From the NCBI GenBank assembly GCA_002327415.1, contig DCVU01000092.1:1-5627 (forward strand): a stretch of 5,627 bases of DNA, given 5' to 3'. The position numbers and the translations under genes were made by a program. The stretch is from Smithella sp. UBA2180 (GTDB lineage Bacteria > Desulfobacterota > Syntrophia > Syntrophales > Smithellaceae). Below, in pieces: positions 5,464 through 5,627 of this stretch; position 1 is the stretch's first letter, and each line of letters begins with the position of its first letter. The notes below the pieces were generated by a model. The model made no database searches, was not told the origin of the DNA, and worked only from the letters and a program-made list of their open reading frames with translations.

Positions 5464-5627
5464 TAAACCACAAAACAGCTCCCCTAACTGAACTTTTTGA
5501 GGTTAACATTGTCGCCATAATTGAAAAGTTGATCAACATCCGTTGGTGATACCTCCATGTAAGTCCCGAATATTTTGAAAATCCGGGGATGAAAAAGAAC
5601 CTTAATCAAATTTTGGAAAATTCAAAG

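Noticed and set aside
5528..5537. Perfect 10-bp palindrome GTTGATCAAC
   Set aside because: Short and isolated; expected by chance in a window this size.
5270..5539. Minus-strand open frame over the transposase end and downstream DNA
   Set aside because: Half of it is the antisense of the transposase gene and the rest translates through the stem-loop. No family resemblance.
4222..5588. Similar segments TCCCAAAT...CGGGG-ATGA (left) and TCCCGAAT...CGGGGATGA (right) as IS ends
   Set aside because: They are in direct rather than inverted orientation, match only with gaps, and lack a target duplication.

Overview
This window holds the export and control end of a surface-polysaccharide (capsule or exopolysaccharide) locus, followed by an insertion sequence. 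All three genes are on the plus strand. A Wza-type outer-membrane export lipoprotein (207-1316) is followed by a full-length Wzc-type tyrosine autokinase/copolymerase (1590-4001). Next comes an apparently intact IS5-family transposase (4362-5423) with its own strong promoter.

The organism is a Gram-negative bacterium, because the first gene encodes a lipoprotein of the outer-membrane polysaccharide channel family. The intergenic DNA is full of short dispersed repeats of the 'GTCATTCCCG...CGGGAATCC' and 'GTCATTGCGAG...GGCAATCT' kinds. From memory these are common in deltaproteobacterial (Desulfobacterota, Syntrophus-like) genomes. That placement is an inference, not something the sequence proves.

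Layout. Positions 1-206 are a non-coding leader with a palindromic dispersed repeat between two 31-bp imperfect direct repeats, then a good ribosome binding site. Positions 1317-1589 separate the two export genes and hold a second, opposite copy of that dispersed repeat, seven units of a 7-bp tandem repeat, and a second hairpin repeat family. Positions 4002-4361 hold a partial duplication of the kinase gene's 3' end, a truncated dispersed repeat, two copies of a GAGACTGTGT motif (a third lies inverted at the window start), an AT-rich stretch and the transposase promoter. Positions 5424-5627 hold a stem-loop and no convincing gene.

How the genes work together. In the known Wza/Wzc systems the inner-membrane Wzc oligomer docks onto the periplasmic face of the Wza octamer. 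Cycling phosphorylation of the Wzc C-terminal tyrosine cluster controls polymer length and export. Both halves are present here with the expected motifs. The partner phosphatase (Wzb-type), the polymerase, the flippase and the glycosyltransferases are not in the window. The IS lies directly downstream of the kinase gene and could separate the pair from any further locus genes.

I see no evidence of a wholly new system. The most unusual points are a basic extension after the kinase tyrosine cluster, its gene end lying inside a duplicated sequence, and the density and mosaic arrangement of short repeats in every gap.
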